Origin: Jannaschia sp. W003
Lineage (GTDB): Bacteria; Pseudomonadota; Alphaproteobacteria; Rhodobacterales; Rhodobacteraceae
Direction of reading: 5' to 3'
DNA length: 64,000 nucleotides
NCBI RefSeq assembly: GCF_025144335.1
Contig: NZ_CP083539.1
Location: forward strand, 2,295,501-2,359,500
Positions 27,829 to 36,820 of this stretch are shown piece by piece (position 1 is the first letter of the stretch; every line of letters begins with the position of its first letter). A model generated the notes under the pieces. That model saw only the letters and a list, made by a program, of their open reading frames with translations, was not told where the DNA came from and did not search any database. The position numbers and the translations under genes are program-made.

Positions 27829-27846
27829 CGCCCCGGGAGACCCAAG

Positions 27847-28980
27847 ATGACCGAGACCGTCAAGATCAACCGCGGGCTGAAGGGCATCTATTTCGAGCGC
27901 TCCGGCGTCAGCCACATCGACGGCGCGAAGGGCGAGCTGCTCTACCGCGGCCATACCATCCACGACCTCGCCGAGCACGCCACCTTCGAGGAGGTCTGCT
28001 ACCTGCTGATCCACGGCGACCTGCCGGACCGCGACGCGCTGGAGGCGTTCGACGCCGAGTTGCGGCAGGGCCGCGCCGTGCCGGACGCCGTGCTGGACGT
28101 GATCGCGACCTGCAAGGCGGGGCACCCGATGGACGTGCTGCGGACCGCCGTCTCGGCCCTTGCCGCGCTGGAGGACGGCACCGACGACGCATCCGAGGAA
28201 GGCTTCCTTCGCAACGGCATGCGCCTCATGGCGCAGGTGCCGACGCTGATCGCCGCCCACGAGGCGATCCGGAACGGTCGCGACCCCGTGGCGCCGGACC
28301 CCGCGCTGGGCCACGCCGCGAACTGGCTGTGGATGCTGAAGGGCGAGCGCCCGTCCGAGGACGCCGCGCGCCTCGCGGACGTGGACCTCATCCTCCACGC
28401 CGAGCACGGGGCGAACGCATCCGCATTCGCGGCCCGCGTGGTGGTGGGGACCGACGCCGACCTTCATGGCGCGATCACCGCCGGGCTCGCGGCCCTCGCC
28501 GGCCCGGCCCACGGCGGCGCCGCCGAGGACGTGATGAAGATGGTGCGCGAGATCGGCGCGCCCGAGAACGCAGCCGACTACGTGAAGGCGAAGCGCGCCG
28601 CGCGCGAGCCCGTCACCGGCTTCGGCCACCGCGTCTACCGCGCCGAGGACCCCCGCGCCCGCCACATGCGCGAGGGCGTGCGGAAACTGGGCGAGGAGAT
28701 GGGCGCGCCGGAATGGTACGAGATCCTCCAGGCCGTGGTGGAGGCGATGAAGCCCTACAGCCGCCACGGGCTGAACGTGAACGTCGATTTCTACTCTGGC
28801 GTGATCTACCAGCTCCACTCCATCCCGATGGACCTCTACGTGCCCATCTTCGCGATCGGCCGCATGCCCGGCTGGATCGTGCAATGCCTCGAGCAGCGGC
28901 GCCGCAACATCCTGATCCGGCCCCTGACGCTCTACGACGGCCCGGACGCGCGCCCGTGGGTGCCTCTGGAGGACCGGTGA
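27847..28980 (+). CDS. Citrate synthase (or 2-methylcitrate synthase)
   Basis: A 377-residue short-type citrate synthase. The catalytic His/His/Asp segments are LILHAEHGANAS, GFGHRVYR and NVNVDFYSG. It would condense acetyl-CoA with oxaloacetate; the short type also includes methylcitrate synthases, and sequence alone does not separate them. GGGAGA upstream is the ribosome binding site. Its divergence from pta across 18 bp places it at the end of the taurine carbon route, where acetyl-CoA is used. A main gltA may exist elsewhere. Confidence 0.85.
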   Translation: MTETVKINRGLKGIYFERSGVSHIDGAKGELLYRGHTIHDLAEHATFEEVCYLLIHGDLPDRDALEAFDAELRQGRAVPDAVLDVIATCKAGHPMDVLRTAVSALAALEDGTDDASEEGFLRNGMRLMAQVPTLIAAHEAIRNGRDPVAPDPALGHAANWLWMLKGERPSEDAARLADVDLILHAEHGANASAFAARVVVGTDADLHGAITAGLAALAGPAHGGAAEDVMKMVREIGAPENAADYVKAKRAAREPVTGFGHRVYRAEDPRARHMREGVRKLGEEMGAPEWYEILQAVVEAMKPYSRHGLNVNVDFYSGVIYQLHSIPMDLYVPIFAIGRMPGWIVQCLEQRRRNILIRPLTLYDGPDARPWVPLEDR

Positions 28981-29059
28981 GCGCCGCGTCCCGCCGCCGC
29001 GCCCCCTTTCGGGCGGCGCACCCGCGCGCTTACATGCGTGGCGCCGGAAGGGGACCGCT

Positions 29060-31888
29060 ATGACCGAGCCCGAGATCGACCTGCACCCCCGGACCGGCGA
29101 CGCGGTGCGCAAGACCACCTGCTACATGTGCGCCTGCCGCTGCGGGATCGACGTGCACGTCAAGCGCGACGCCGAGGGCGTGGAGCGCGTCGCCTACATC
29201 GACGGCAACCGCGATCACCCGGTGAACCGCGGCGTGCTGTGCGCGAAGGGCTCCGCGGGCATCATGCAGCACAACGCGCCCTCGCGCCTGCGCGCGCCCC
29301 TCAAGCGCACCGGCCCCCGCGGCTCCGGCGAGTTCGAGGAGATCACCTGGGACGAGGCCTACGAGATCGCCGTCGGCCTGCTGAAACCGATCCGTGAGAC
29401 CGACCCCTCGAAGCTCGCCTTCTTCACCGGGCGCGACCAGTCCCAGAGCTTCACCTCGTGGTGGGCACAGGCCTTCGGCACGCCCAACTACGCGGCGCAC
29501 GGCGGCTTCTGCTCGGTGAACATGGCGGCGGCGGGCATCTACACCATCGGCGGCGCCTTCTGGGAGTTCGGCCAGCCCGACTGGGACCGCACCAAGCTGT
29601 TCGTGCTGTTCGGCGTGGCCGAGGACCACGACTCGAACCCCCTCAAGATGGGCATCGGGCGGATCAAGGCGCGCGGCGCCCGCGTGGTCGGCGTGAACCC
29701 GGTGCGCTCGGGCTACAACGCGGTGGCCGACGACTGGTTCGGCGTCACCCCCGGCACAGACGGGCTGTTCATCCTCTCGGTGGTCCACTGCCTCCTGAAG
29801 GCGGGCCGCGTGGACCTGCCCTACCTGCGCGACTTCACCGACGCCCCCGTGCTGATCGACGCGCGCGAGGGGCCGACGAAGGGCTTGCCGCTGAAGGACG
29901 ACGACGGCCACGCGCTGGTCTGGTGCCGCCGGGAGCAGCGCCCCCGCTGCTTCGACGGCGACGGCGTGGACCCCGACCTCAACGGCGCGTGGGAGGACGG
30001 CGGCGTCACCCACCGCACCGTGTTCCACCACATGGCCCACAAGTATCTGCGCGCCGACTATGCCCCCGAGGCGGTGGCCGAGCGCGTCGGCATCCCCGCC
30101 CCCCGCATCCGCGCCTTCGCCGCCGAGATCGCCCGCGTGGCCTTCGACGAGGCCTTCGAGCTGGAGCGCGAGTGGACCGACTTCCGGGGCCGCGTCCACA
30201 AGACGATGCAGGGCAGGCCCGTCAGCTTCCACGCCATGCGCGGCATCTCGGCCCACGCCAACGGCTTCCAGACCTGCCGCGCGCTGCACATGCTGCAGGT
30301 GCTGATCGGCAGCGTGGAGGCGCCCGGCGGCTTCCGCTTCAAGCCGCCCTATCCCAAGCCGGCCACGGCGCACCCGAAGCCCCACGCGGGCTTCAACCCC
30401 GGCGCGCCGCTGAACGGCCCGCATCTCGGCTTCGTGCATGGCCCCGACGACCTCGCCCTGATGGAGGACGGCACGCCCGCGCGCATCGACAAGGCGTTCT
30501 CCTGGGAGAACCCCATGTCGGCCCACGGGCTGATGCACATGGTGATCTCGAATGCCCACGCGGGCGATCCCTACCGGATCGACACGCTGTTCCTCTACAT
30601 GGCGAACATGGCGTGGAACTCGTCCATGAACACGTCCGGCACCATGGCGATGCTGGCCGACACGAACCCCGACGGCTCCTACGTGATCCCGAACATCATC
30701 TACTCCGACGCCTACTCGTCGGAGATGGTGGCCTACGCCGACCTCGTGCTGCCCGACACCACGTATCTCGAGCGCCACGACTGCATCTCGCTCCTCGACC
30801 GCCCCATCTGCGAGGCCGAGGCCGCCGCCGACGCGATCCGCTGGCCCGTGGTCGAGCCGGACCGCGACGTGCGGGGCTTCCAGTCCGCGATGATCGACAT
30901 CGGCGCCCGCCTTGGCCTGCCTGGCTTCGTCAAAGACGACGGCAGCCAGAAGTTCGCGGACTTCGCCGACTACATGGTCCGCCACGAGCGGCGCCCCGGC
31001 GTCGGCCCCCTCATGGGCTGGCGCGGCGAGGACGGCGCGCAGACCGGGCGCGGGGCGCCGAACCCGGACCAGCTCGCCCGCTACATCGAGAACGGAGGCT
31101 TCGCGGTCGCGGACATCCCCGACGAGGCGCAGTTCATGAAGCCGTGGAACAAGGCCTATCAGGACTGGGCCGTGCGGATCGGCCTCTACGACAAGCCGAC
31201 CCCTTACCTCTTCACCCTATGGTGCGAGCCCCTGCGCCGCTTCCAGCTCGCCGCCGAGGGCTTTGGGGAGCGCCAGCCGCCCGACCACCTGCGCGCGCGC
31301 ATCCGCGAGACCTTCGACCCCCTGCCGATCTGGTGGGACCCGACCGAGGCGCACGGGACCGAAGCGCGCTTCGACACCGTGGCGCTGACCCAGCGCCCCA
31401 TGGCGATGTACCACTCCTGGGGCACCCAGAACGCCTGGCTGCGCCAGATCCACGGCCGCAACCCGCTCTACGTCCCCACCGCGATCTGGGAGCGCGAAGG
31501 GTTCCGCGAAGGCGACTGGGCCCGCGTCGCCTCGCCCCACGGCGAGATCGTCGTGCCCGTGGCCCACATGCCCGCCCTGAACGCCCGCACGGTCTGGACC
31601 TGGAACGCCATCGGCAAGCGCAAGGGCGCCTGGGCGCTCCACGACGACGCTCCGGAAGTGAACAAGGGGTTCCTCCTGAACCACCTCATCCACGAACTGA
31701 TGCCCCCCCGGGCCGACGGGATGCGCTGGTCGAACTCCGATCCGATCACCGGCCAGGCCGCCTGGTTCGACCTCAAGGTCGAGGTGCGCCACTGTCCCGC
31801 CCCCGCGGACGCCCGCAGCCAGCCCCACGTCGCGCCGCAGGCCAGCCCGGTGGGCAAAGGTCCGGAGGTCGTCGCATGGAAGGTCTGA
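29060..31888 (+). CDS. soeA: Molybdopterin oxidoreductase, SoeA-like sulfite dehydrogenase catalytic subunit
   Basis: A 942-residue DMSO-reductase-family protein. The N-terminal 4Fe-4S cluster ligands are CYMCACRC, then the later VLC, and a molybdopterin-binding C-terminal domain lies at about 770-920. There is no twin-arginine signal, so it acts in the cytoplasm, as SoeABC does. With the four-cluster ferredoxin and the membrane anchor that follow, it forms a quinone-reducing complex. Sulfite as substrate is inferred from the xsc neighbourhood and the family; thiosulfate or other reductases share this architecture. GGAAGGGG precedes the ATG. Confidence 0.8.
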   Translation: MTEPEIDLHPRTGDAVRKTTCYMCACRCGIDVHVKRDAEGVERVAYIDGNRDHPVNRGVLCAKGSAGIMQHNAPSRLRAPLKRTGPRGSGEFEEITWDEAYEIAVGLLKPIRETDPSKLAFFTGRDQSQSFTSWWAQAFGTPNYAAHGGFCSVNMAAAGIYTIGGAFWEFGQPDWDRTKLFVLFGVAEDHDSNPLKMGIGRIKARGARVVGVNPVRSGYNAVADDWFGVTPGTDGLFILSVVHCLLKAGRVDLPYLRDFTDAPVLIDAREGPTKGLPLKDDDGHALVWCRREQRPRCFDGDGVDPDLNGAWEDGGVTHRTVFHHMAHKYLRADYAPEAVAERVGIPAPRIRAFAAEIARVAFDEAFELEREWTDFRGRVHKTMQGRPVSFHAMRGISAHANGFQTCRALHMLQVLIGSVEAPGGFRFKPPYPKPATAHPKPHAGFNPGAPLNGPHLGFVHGPDDLALMEDGTPARIDKAFSWENPMSAHGLMHMVISNAHAGDPYRIDTLFLYMANMAWNSSMNTSGTMAMLADTNPDGSYVIPNIIYSDAYSSEMVAYADLVLPDTTYLERHDCISLLDRPICEAEAAADAIRWPVVEPDRDVRGFQSAMIDIGARLGLPGFVKDDGSQKFADFADYMVRHERRPGVGPLMGWRGEDGAQTGRGAPNPDQLARYIENGGFAVADIPDEAQFMKPWNKAYQDWAVRIGLYDKPTPYLFTLWCEPLRRFQLAAEGFGERQPPDHLRARIRETFDPLPIWWDPTEAHGTEARFDTVALTQRPMAMYHSWGTQNAWLRQIHGRNPLYVPTAIWEREGFREGDWARVASPHGEIVVPVAHMPALNARTVWTWNAIGKRKGAWALHDDAPEVNKGFLLNHLIHELMPPRADGMRWSNSDPITGQAAWFDLKVEVRHCPAPADARSQPHVAPQASPVGKGPEVVAWKV

Positions 31889-31901
31889 CCCCGATGCGCC
31901 C

Positions 31902-31950
31902 CTCATTTTGCCCGAAATACCTCGGGGGCCCGGGGGCGGAGCCCCCGGCG
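31902..31950. repeat. CTCATNTTGCC element with GC hairpin between soeA and soeB
   Basis: CTCATTTTGCCCGAAATACC starts at 31902 and is followed by CCGGGGGC (31930-31937), GGA, and GCCCCCGG (31941-31948), an 8-bp stem. The first part recurs at 15197-15223. It separates soeA and soeB within one operon, so it is either a mobile-type insertion or an mRNA processing/attenuation signal. Confidence 0.7.
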
Positions 31951-31973
31951 CTTCCCATATGCGGGACCAAGCC

Positions 31974-32774
31974 ATGACCGCCCTGCCCCCGCCGTCCCAG
32001 AAGAAGCTCGGCCTCGTCATCGACCTCGACACCTGCGTCGGCTGCCACGCCTGCGTGATCGCCTGCAAAGGCTGGAACACGCAGAACTACGGCGCGCCCC
32101 TCAGCGACCGGAACGCCTACGGCGACAGCGAGGGCACCTTCCTCAACCGCATCCACGCCTACGAGGTGCAGCCCGACCCCACCCTCGCCGAGGCCGTCCC
32201 CCCGCGCCTCGCGCAGACCGTCCACTTCCCGAAGTCCTGCCTCCACTGCGAGGACGCGCCCTGCGTCACGGTCTGCCCCACGGGCGCCTCCTACAAGCGC
32301 GCCGAGGACGGCATCGTGCTGGTGAACGAGGACGCCTGCATGGGCTGCGGCCTGTGCGCCTGGGCCTGCCCCTACGGCGCGCGCGAGGTCGACGAGCTGG
32401 CCGGCGTCATGAAGAAGTGCACCCTGTGCGTGGACCGCATCTACAATGAGACGCTGGAGGAGGTGGACCGCGTCCCCGCCTGCGTCCGCACCTGCCCCGC
32501 CGGCGCCCGCCACTTCGGCGACCTTGGCGACGCGGAGTCGGACGTCTCGAAGCTGGTCGCGGCGCGCGGCGGCGTCGACCTCATGCCCGAGCAGGGCACG
32601 CGCCCCGTGAACAAGTACCTCCCCCCGCGCCCCAAGGACACGCTCGGCGCCCCCGTGATGGAGGGCGACGAGGACGTCCTCGCCCCGTTCCTGGCCCCCG
32701 TCTACGCCGAGACCGGCGATGCCGAGCCGGCGGGCTTCCTCGGCTGGCTCGACCGGGCGCTGGAGCGGATCTGA
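31974..32774 (+). CDS. soeB: SoeB-like 4Fe-4S ferredoxin subunit
   Basis: A 266-residue protein carrying four CxxCxxC(x)nC clusters: CVGCHACVIAC near 22-32, CLHCEDAPCVTVC, CMGCGLCAWACP, and CTLCVDR with CVRTCPAGA. It relays electrons from SoeA to the membrane anchor. An in-frame ATG at 31959 is an alternative, but 31974 gives the usual N-terminus. Its TGA is 1 nt before the ATG of soeC. Confidence 0.9.
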   Translation: MTALPPPSQKKLGLVIDLDTCVGCHACVIACKGWNTQNYGAPLSDRNAYGDSEGTFLNRIHAYEVQPDPTLAEAVPPRLAQTVHFPKSCLHCEDAPCVTVCPTGASYKRAEDGIVLVNEDACMGCGLCAWACPYGAREVDELAGVMKKCTLCVDRIYNETLEEVDRVPACVRTCPAGARHFGDLGDAESDVSKLVAARGGVDLMPEQGTRPVNKYLPPRPKDTLGAPVMEGDEDVLAPFLAPVYAETGDAEPAGFLGWLDRALERI

Positions 32775-32775
32775 G

Positions 32776-33660
32776 ATGCACCCCGCGCCTTCCGTCATCC
32801 TCTTCTCGTCGCTCTCGGGCGCCGGCTTCGGCCTCCTGTTCTTCCTCGGCCTCATGCCCGACCCGCCGCGCGGCTGGGTGGCCTTCGTGTTCTTCCTGGT
32901 CGCCTACGCCCTCGCCGTGGGCGGCCTGCTGGCGGCCACCTTCCACCTCAAGAACCCCCGCAACGCCTGGAAGGCCTACCGCGAGTGGCGCACCTCGTGG
33001 CTCAGCCGCGAGATGTGGGCCGCCATCGCCGCGCTGCTGACCATGGGCCTCTACGCCGCCGCCCTCGTGTTCCTCGACCTGCACGTCGCCCCCTTGGGCT
33101 GGCTCGGCGCCGCGCTCTCGATGCTGACCGTGTTCACCACCTCGATGATCTACGCCCAGCTCCGCGCCGTGCCGCGCTGGAACCAGCCCGCGACCCCGGC
33201 GATGTTCCTCGCCTACAGCCTCGCCGGCGGCGCGCTGCTCGCCGGTCAGGCCACGCTGGCGGGCGTGCTCCTGCTCCTCGCCGGCGCGATAAACGTTTGG
33301 CATTGGTGGAAGGGCGACCGGCGCTTCGCCGAGGCCGGCACCACGATCCGCACCGCGACGCGCCTCGACGGCACCGTCACCCTGTTCGAGAAGCCCCACA
33401 CCGGCGACAACTACCTGACCCGCGAGATGGTCTTCACCGTCGCCCGCCGCCACGCCGCCAAGCTGCGGATCATTGCGATCCTCCTCGCCTCGCTGATCCC
33501 GGCGGCCATGATGCTGCTGACCCTGCACCACTGGACGGCGGCGGTGGCCGTCCTCCTCCACATCGCCGGCGTCGGCGTCGCCCGCTGGCTGTTCTTCGCC
33601 GAGGCCGAGCACGTGGTGGGCCTCTACTACGGCGCGCATCTGGACCGGCAGGCGGCGTAA
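32776..33660 (+). CDS. soeC: SoeC-like membrane anchor (DmsC/NrfD-type)
   Basis: A 294-residue protein with eight predicted spans, matching the DmsC-type anchor. HLKNPRNAWKAYREWRTSWLSREMW near residues 56-80 is the characteristic cytoplasmic loop. It anchors SoeAB to the inner membrane and passes electrons to ubiquinone. It ends the soeABC operon, and a 248-nt spacer with two small palindromes separates it from the next gene. Confidence 0.87.
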   Translation: MHPAPSVILFSSLSGAGFGLLFFLGLMPDPPRGWVAFVFFLVAYALAVGGLLAATFHLKNPRNAWKAYREWRTSWLSREMWAAIAALLTMGLYAAALVFLDLHVAPLGWLGAALSMLTVFTTSMIYAQLRAVPRWNQPATPAMFLAYSLAGGALLAGQATLAGVLLLLAGAINVWHWWKGDRRFAEAGTTIRTATRLDGTVTLFEKPHTGDNYLTREMVFTVARRHAAKLRIIAILLASLIPAAMMLLTLHHWTAAVAVLLHIAGVGVARWLFFAEAEHVVGLYYGAHLDRQAA

Positions 33661-33908
33661 GGCGCGACGCCGCTTTCGCGCAGACCTCTTTGAACGGACG
33701 GCCTTGGAATGCGCTGCGCGTGACAATGTCACCCGCTCCGCGCCGTCCTTCCCGGCGCCACGCGGACGGTGTGCCATTAGGCACCGCCGGCCAAATTCCT
33801 CCCGCAGCGCAAAGAGATCACCATAGCCGTACCTTGTTGCGGACAGAAAGGCGATCTAGTCCGCCGATGCCGGTTTCGCTCTCGCGACGCGTCCAGGAGG
33901 ATTGCCGA
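33661..33908. promoter_or_regulatory. Upstream region of the adenylation-acyltransferase fusion gene
   Basis: 248 nt with lower GC than the surroundings. Palindromes: GTGACA-A-TGTCAC (33720-33732) and GTGCC-ATTA-GGCAC (33771-33784). The first could be a repressor or activator site, the second a weak terminator for soeC. An alternative in-frame ATG at 33867 has no ribosome binding site. Confidence 0.45.
33895..33900 (+). promoter_or_regulatory. Ribosome binding site fixing the fusion gene start
   Basis: AGGAGG, a full Shine-Dalgarno, ends 8 nt before the ATG at 33909. This decides the start against the upstream ATG at 33867. Confidence 0.8.
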
Positions 33909-36605
33909 ATGCTCAACGACCATGGCTTCGGTCAGGACTCCCGTCGCGCACCCGCCGATTCCGCGGTCACCGAGCTGGGTGGCACCCGCGTCCTCGAAAT
34001 CGCCGCCCAGAGCTCGCACGACTTTCTCGACGCGGCGTTCGCAGCCTATGCGCGCCGGCAAGTCTTCGCGATCTCGCGGCCCGACACGTCGCTCCGCGGC
34101 ATGGTGGGTTCGGTCGAGCGGCTGGAGCTTCCCGAACGGCCCCGCCTCGGATGGGGCCATCCCTCCCACGAGCCGTCCGACGCGACGGACGCCGCGCAGA
34201 TCGTCTTCACCTCGGGCACCGAAGGCCCGCCGAAGGCCATCGTGCTTAGCCACCGCAATCTCGCCGACGTGGTGGAACGCCTCAACGCCATCATGGAACT
34301 GACCGGGGAGGTACGCGAGTACGTCGGCGTTCCGGTGACCTACTCCTTCGGCCTTGGGCGCGCGCGCGCCGTGGCGGCGGTGGGCGGCCAGATCTATCTG
34401 CCCGAACGGTTCGACCCAGCGGAGATCGGCCGGATGCTCGCGCGCGGCGAGATCAACGCCGCCTCGGCCGTGCCCTCGCTTTGGCGGCTCGTGCTCGCGA
34501 ACCGCGATGCGATCGGCGCCGCGGGTTCGCAGATGCGCTGGATCGAGATCGGCAGCCAGTACATGTCCGGCCCGGACAAGTCGGCGATGCGCGAACTCTT
34601 CCCCAACGCGCGGATCGTCCAGCATTACGGCCTGACCGAGGCTTCGCGCTCGACCTTCCTCGACGTCTCGCGTGCGCCCGAGATGCTTCTGGACTCGGTG
34701 GGCCGTGCGGCGGGATCGGTCGCGCTGAAGATCGCGCAGGACGGCGCCGTGCACATCCGCGGCGACCACATCGCCCTTGGACGCCTCGGACCGGGCGGCA
34801 CGGTCGTTCCGCTGACCGAAGGAGAAGGTTGGCTGGCCACACGCGATCGCGGCGAGATCCGCGAGGACCACCTCTGGTACCTCGGCCGCCTCGACGACCA
34901 GATCAACCTGGCGGGCATCAAGGTCGGTGCCGAGATGATCGAACGGGCGGTCGCCGAAATCGTACCTGCGGCTGCGGGGCGCATCGCCGCCGCCGCCCTC
35001 TCCGATCCCGCGCGCGGCGAGGTCGTCCTGCTGGCCTACGAGGAGGACACCGCACAGTTGGCCCCGGTCATTGAGGCCGCAGCGCGTACGGTGCTCGCGC
35101 GAAGAGGAATCGAAGCACCCGGAGCCCTCCGCGTCATGGCCGTGGACGCCCTGCCGCGCACTGGAACAGACAAGATCCGGCGCGCGGCGCTGCCGGCCCT
35201 GTGGGAAGAGATCCAAGGCGACGCGGTCGCCACGGATGTGACTCCGGGCGCGGACCTTACCGACGACGAAGCGCGCGTCGCGGCGGTGTGGCAGCGTGTG
35301 CTCGGACCGGTGCCGCTCTCGCCCGAATCCTCATACTACGATGCGGGGGGGGACTCGCTGTCCTCCGTCCAGATCGGCCTGGTGATGGAGGCCGAAAGGT
35401 GGTCGCGGAAATCGGTGCGCGCGACCCTCGAGGGCCGCACGATCGGGGAGATCGCAGGCTTGGAAGGGGTGGTCCCCTTCTCCGAAGAACCCTTGGGGGC
35501 CGATCCCGCAACCGCCGCACCAGCCCACGCGTCGGATACCCTGCCGGATCGGACCGTGCGCAACTGGTCGGTCTCGATCGCACGCGGGGTGATGGCCCTC
35601 TCCGTGCTCGTTTCGCACTGGGGTCCGGGCCTGTTCGGCGCACTCGGCGTCGGAGATTTCGTCGAACGCTGGTTCTCCACGATCTATCGCGCAGGCACAC
35701 CCGGCTTCGCCGCGGTGTTCGGCATCGGCGTCGGCTTCTACATGCTTCCGGACTTCGCGGCGCGGCGCGAAGGAATCTTCCGGCGCATGGCGACCTCGTT
35801 CCGCCTCGTTGCGACCGGCCTCGTACTGCTCGCCTTCATCGATCTCCTGAACGGATACATGGCCGGCGAACAGATCGGCACGCGCAGGTTCGCGAACGCG
35901 TTCTACGGAGTGCTGGCCTACTATGCCTTCATCCTCGGCACGGCTCGGTACTGGCTGCCGGCGCTGGCAGCGCTGCGCGACCCGCGCATCGTCCTCGTGC
36001 CGCTGGTTCCAGCGTTCTGGATCGCGTGGCAAGGCTCCGCGGTCATCCTGCCCGGTGATCAGTTCGACATTCTCGAGATCGCGCGCCTCATGGCAGGGCA
36101 AGGTGGTTACAACGTCTTCAAGATGACCATGGTAGCGGCGGCGGGAGCCGCGATCGGCTACTGGATCGCACGTCAGGACGATACCCGCGCATTGTCCGGC
36201 ACCCTCCTGCTGGGAGGGGGGTCCGCCGCGGCGCTCTGCTTCCTAGCGATGGGCCAGGTGGGAGGCTTCGACAACCTTGGCGATCGAGATAGTATGGCCT
36301 TCACCTCAGTACCCGGCCTGATGTTCTACGTCGCGGCCGCGGCGACGCTCATCGGCGGCGGGATGCGGATCCTGCCGTACTGGGAACGGCTCTCGCACGC
36401 GGTCCGTCTGCCCCTTAAGTTCCTCGTCGTCGCCGGCAGCTTGGCCCTGCCGATATACGTGCTGCACCAACTGGTCATTCCCGGACGCAACCTCCTGCTG
36501 CACGCCGGGTTGCCGAACCTTCCCGCACTTGCCCTGGCCATGTCGCTCTTCCTTACGGCGATGGGCTATGCGGGGCGCCGCTTGTGGCGAATGTACTTCG
36601 GCTAA
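33909..36605 (+). CDS. NRPS-like adenylation-carrier protein fused to an acyltransferase-3 membrane domain
   Basis: An 898-residue single chain in three parts. Residues 1-440: an AMP-forming adenylation domain with A3 TSGTEGPPKA at 101-110, A5 YGLTEAS, GRLDDQINLAGIKV near 324-337 and the A10 Lys in TGTDKIRRAAL. A3 lies about 70 residues earlier than usual, so the N-terminal subdomain is short. Residues 445-515: a carrier domain with the phosphopantetheine Ser483 in GGDSLSS. Residues 550-898: about ten spans starting ARGVMALSVLVSHW, like the OafA/AT3 acyltransferase entry with its His. There is no condensation or thioesterase domain. It probably activates an acid, loads it on its own carrier and transfers it across the membrane to an unknown acceptor. 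No biosynthetic neighbours; GC is visibly lower than flanks, suggesting transfer. Confidence 0.8.
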   Translation: MLNDHGFGQDSRRAPADSAVTELGGTRVLEIAAQSSHDFLDAAFAAYARRQVFAISRPDTSLRGMVGSVERLELPERPRLGWGHPSHEPSDATDAAQIVFTSGTEGPPKAIVLSHRNLADVVERLNAIMELTGEVREYVGVPVTYSFGLGRARAVAAVGGQIYLPERFDPAEIGRMLARGEINAASAVPSLWRLVLANRDAIGAAGSQMRWIEIGSQYMSGPDKSAMRELFPNARIVQHYGLTEASRSTFLDVSRAPEMLLDSVGRAAGSVALKIAQDGAVHIRGDHIALGRLGPGGTVVPLTEGEGWLATRDRGEIREDHLWYLGRLDDQINLAGIKVGAEMIERAVAEIVPAAAGRIAAAALSDPARGEVVLLAYEEDTAQLAPVIEAAARTVLARRGIEAPGALRVMAVDALPRTGTDKIRRAALPALWEEIQGDAVATDVTPGADLTDDEARVAAVWQRVLGPVPLSPESSYYDAGGDSLSSVQIGLVMEAERWSRKSVRATLEGRTIGEIAGLEGVVPFSEEPLGADPATAAPAHASDTLPDRTVRNWSVSIARGVMALSVLVSHWGPGLFGALGVGDFVERWFSTIYRAGTPGFAAVFGIGVGFYMLPDFAARREGIFRRMATSFRLVATGLVLLAFIDLLNGYMAGEQIGTRRFANAFYGVLAYYAFILGTARYWLPALAALRDPRIVLVPLVPAFWIAWQGSAVILPGDQFDILEIARLMAGQGGYNVFKMTMVAAAGAAIGYWIARQDDTRALSGTLLLGGGSAAALCFLAMGQVGGFDNLGDRDSMAFTSVPGLMFYVAAAATLIGGGMRILPYWERLSHAVRLPLKFLVVAGSLALPIYVLHQLVIPGRNLLLHAGLPNLPALALAMSLFLTAMGYAGRRLWRMYFG

Positions 36606-36766
36606 GTTGGCCGGGCCCGACGGGATCGAATCCAACCAGCAACCCCTACGATCGTCGTTGCGGTACCGCGGCGAGGCGTTGCCAGCGGACGTAGGTCCGG
36701 GGGCAAACACACGGTTCGAACGGGGTCATCCCGTGAACCGCTTCGAGGCTCCAACCCAGCCGAGCC

Positions 36767-36810
36767 TTGACCGAATCCCACCACCGTGAAAATCTCCCCC
36801 CAGATTTCAC
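36767..36810 (+). promoter_or_regulatory. Promoter and operator of the XRE-cupin regulator
   Basis: TTGACC at 36767-36772 is a good -35. About 17 bp later an inverted repeat GTGAAAATCT/AGATTTCAC (36786-36795 and 36802-36810, one base bulged) around six C covers the presumed -10 and start region. This is where an autorepressor would bind. The ATG follows 10 nt later. Confidence 0.55.
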
Positions 36811-36820
36811 GGGACACCCC

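Noticed and set aside
33909..36605. A complete nonribosomal peptide synthetase
   Set aside because: There are no condensation, epimerisation or thioesterase domains and no second module; the C-terminal part is a membrane acyltransferase-like region.
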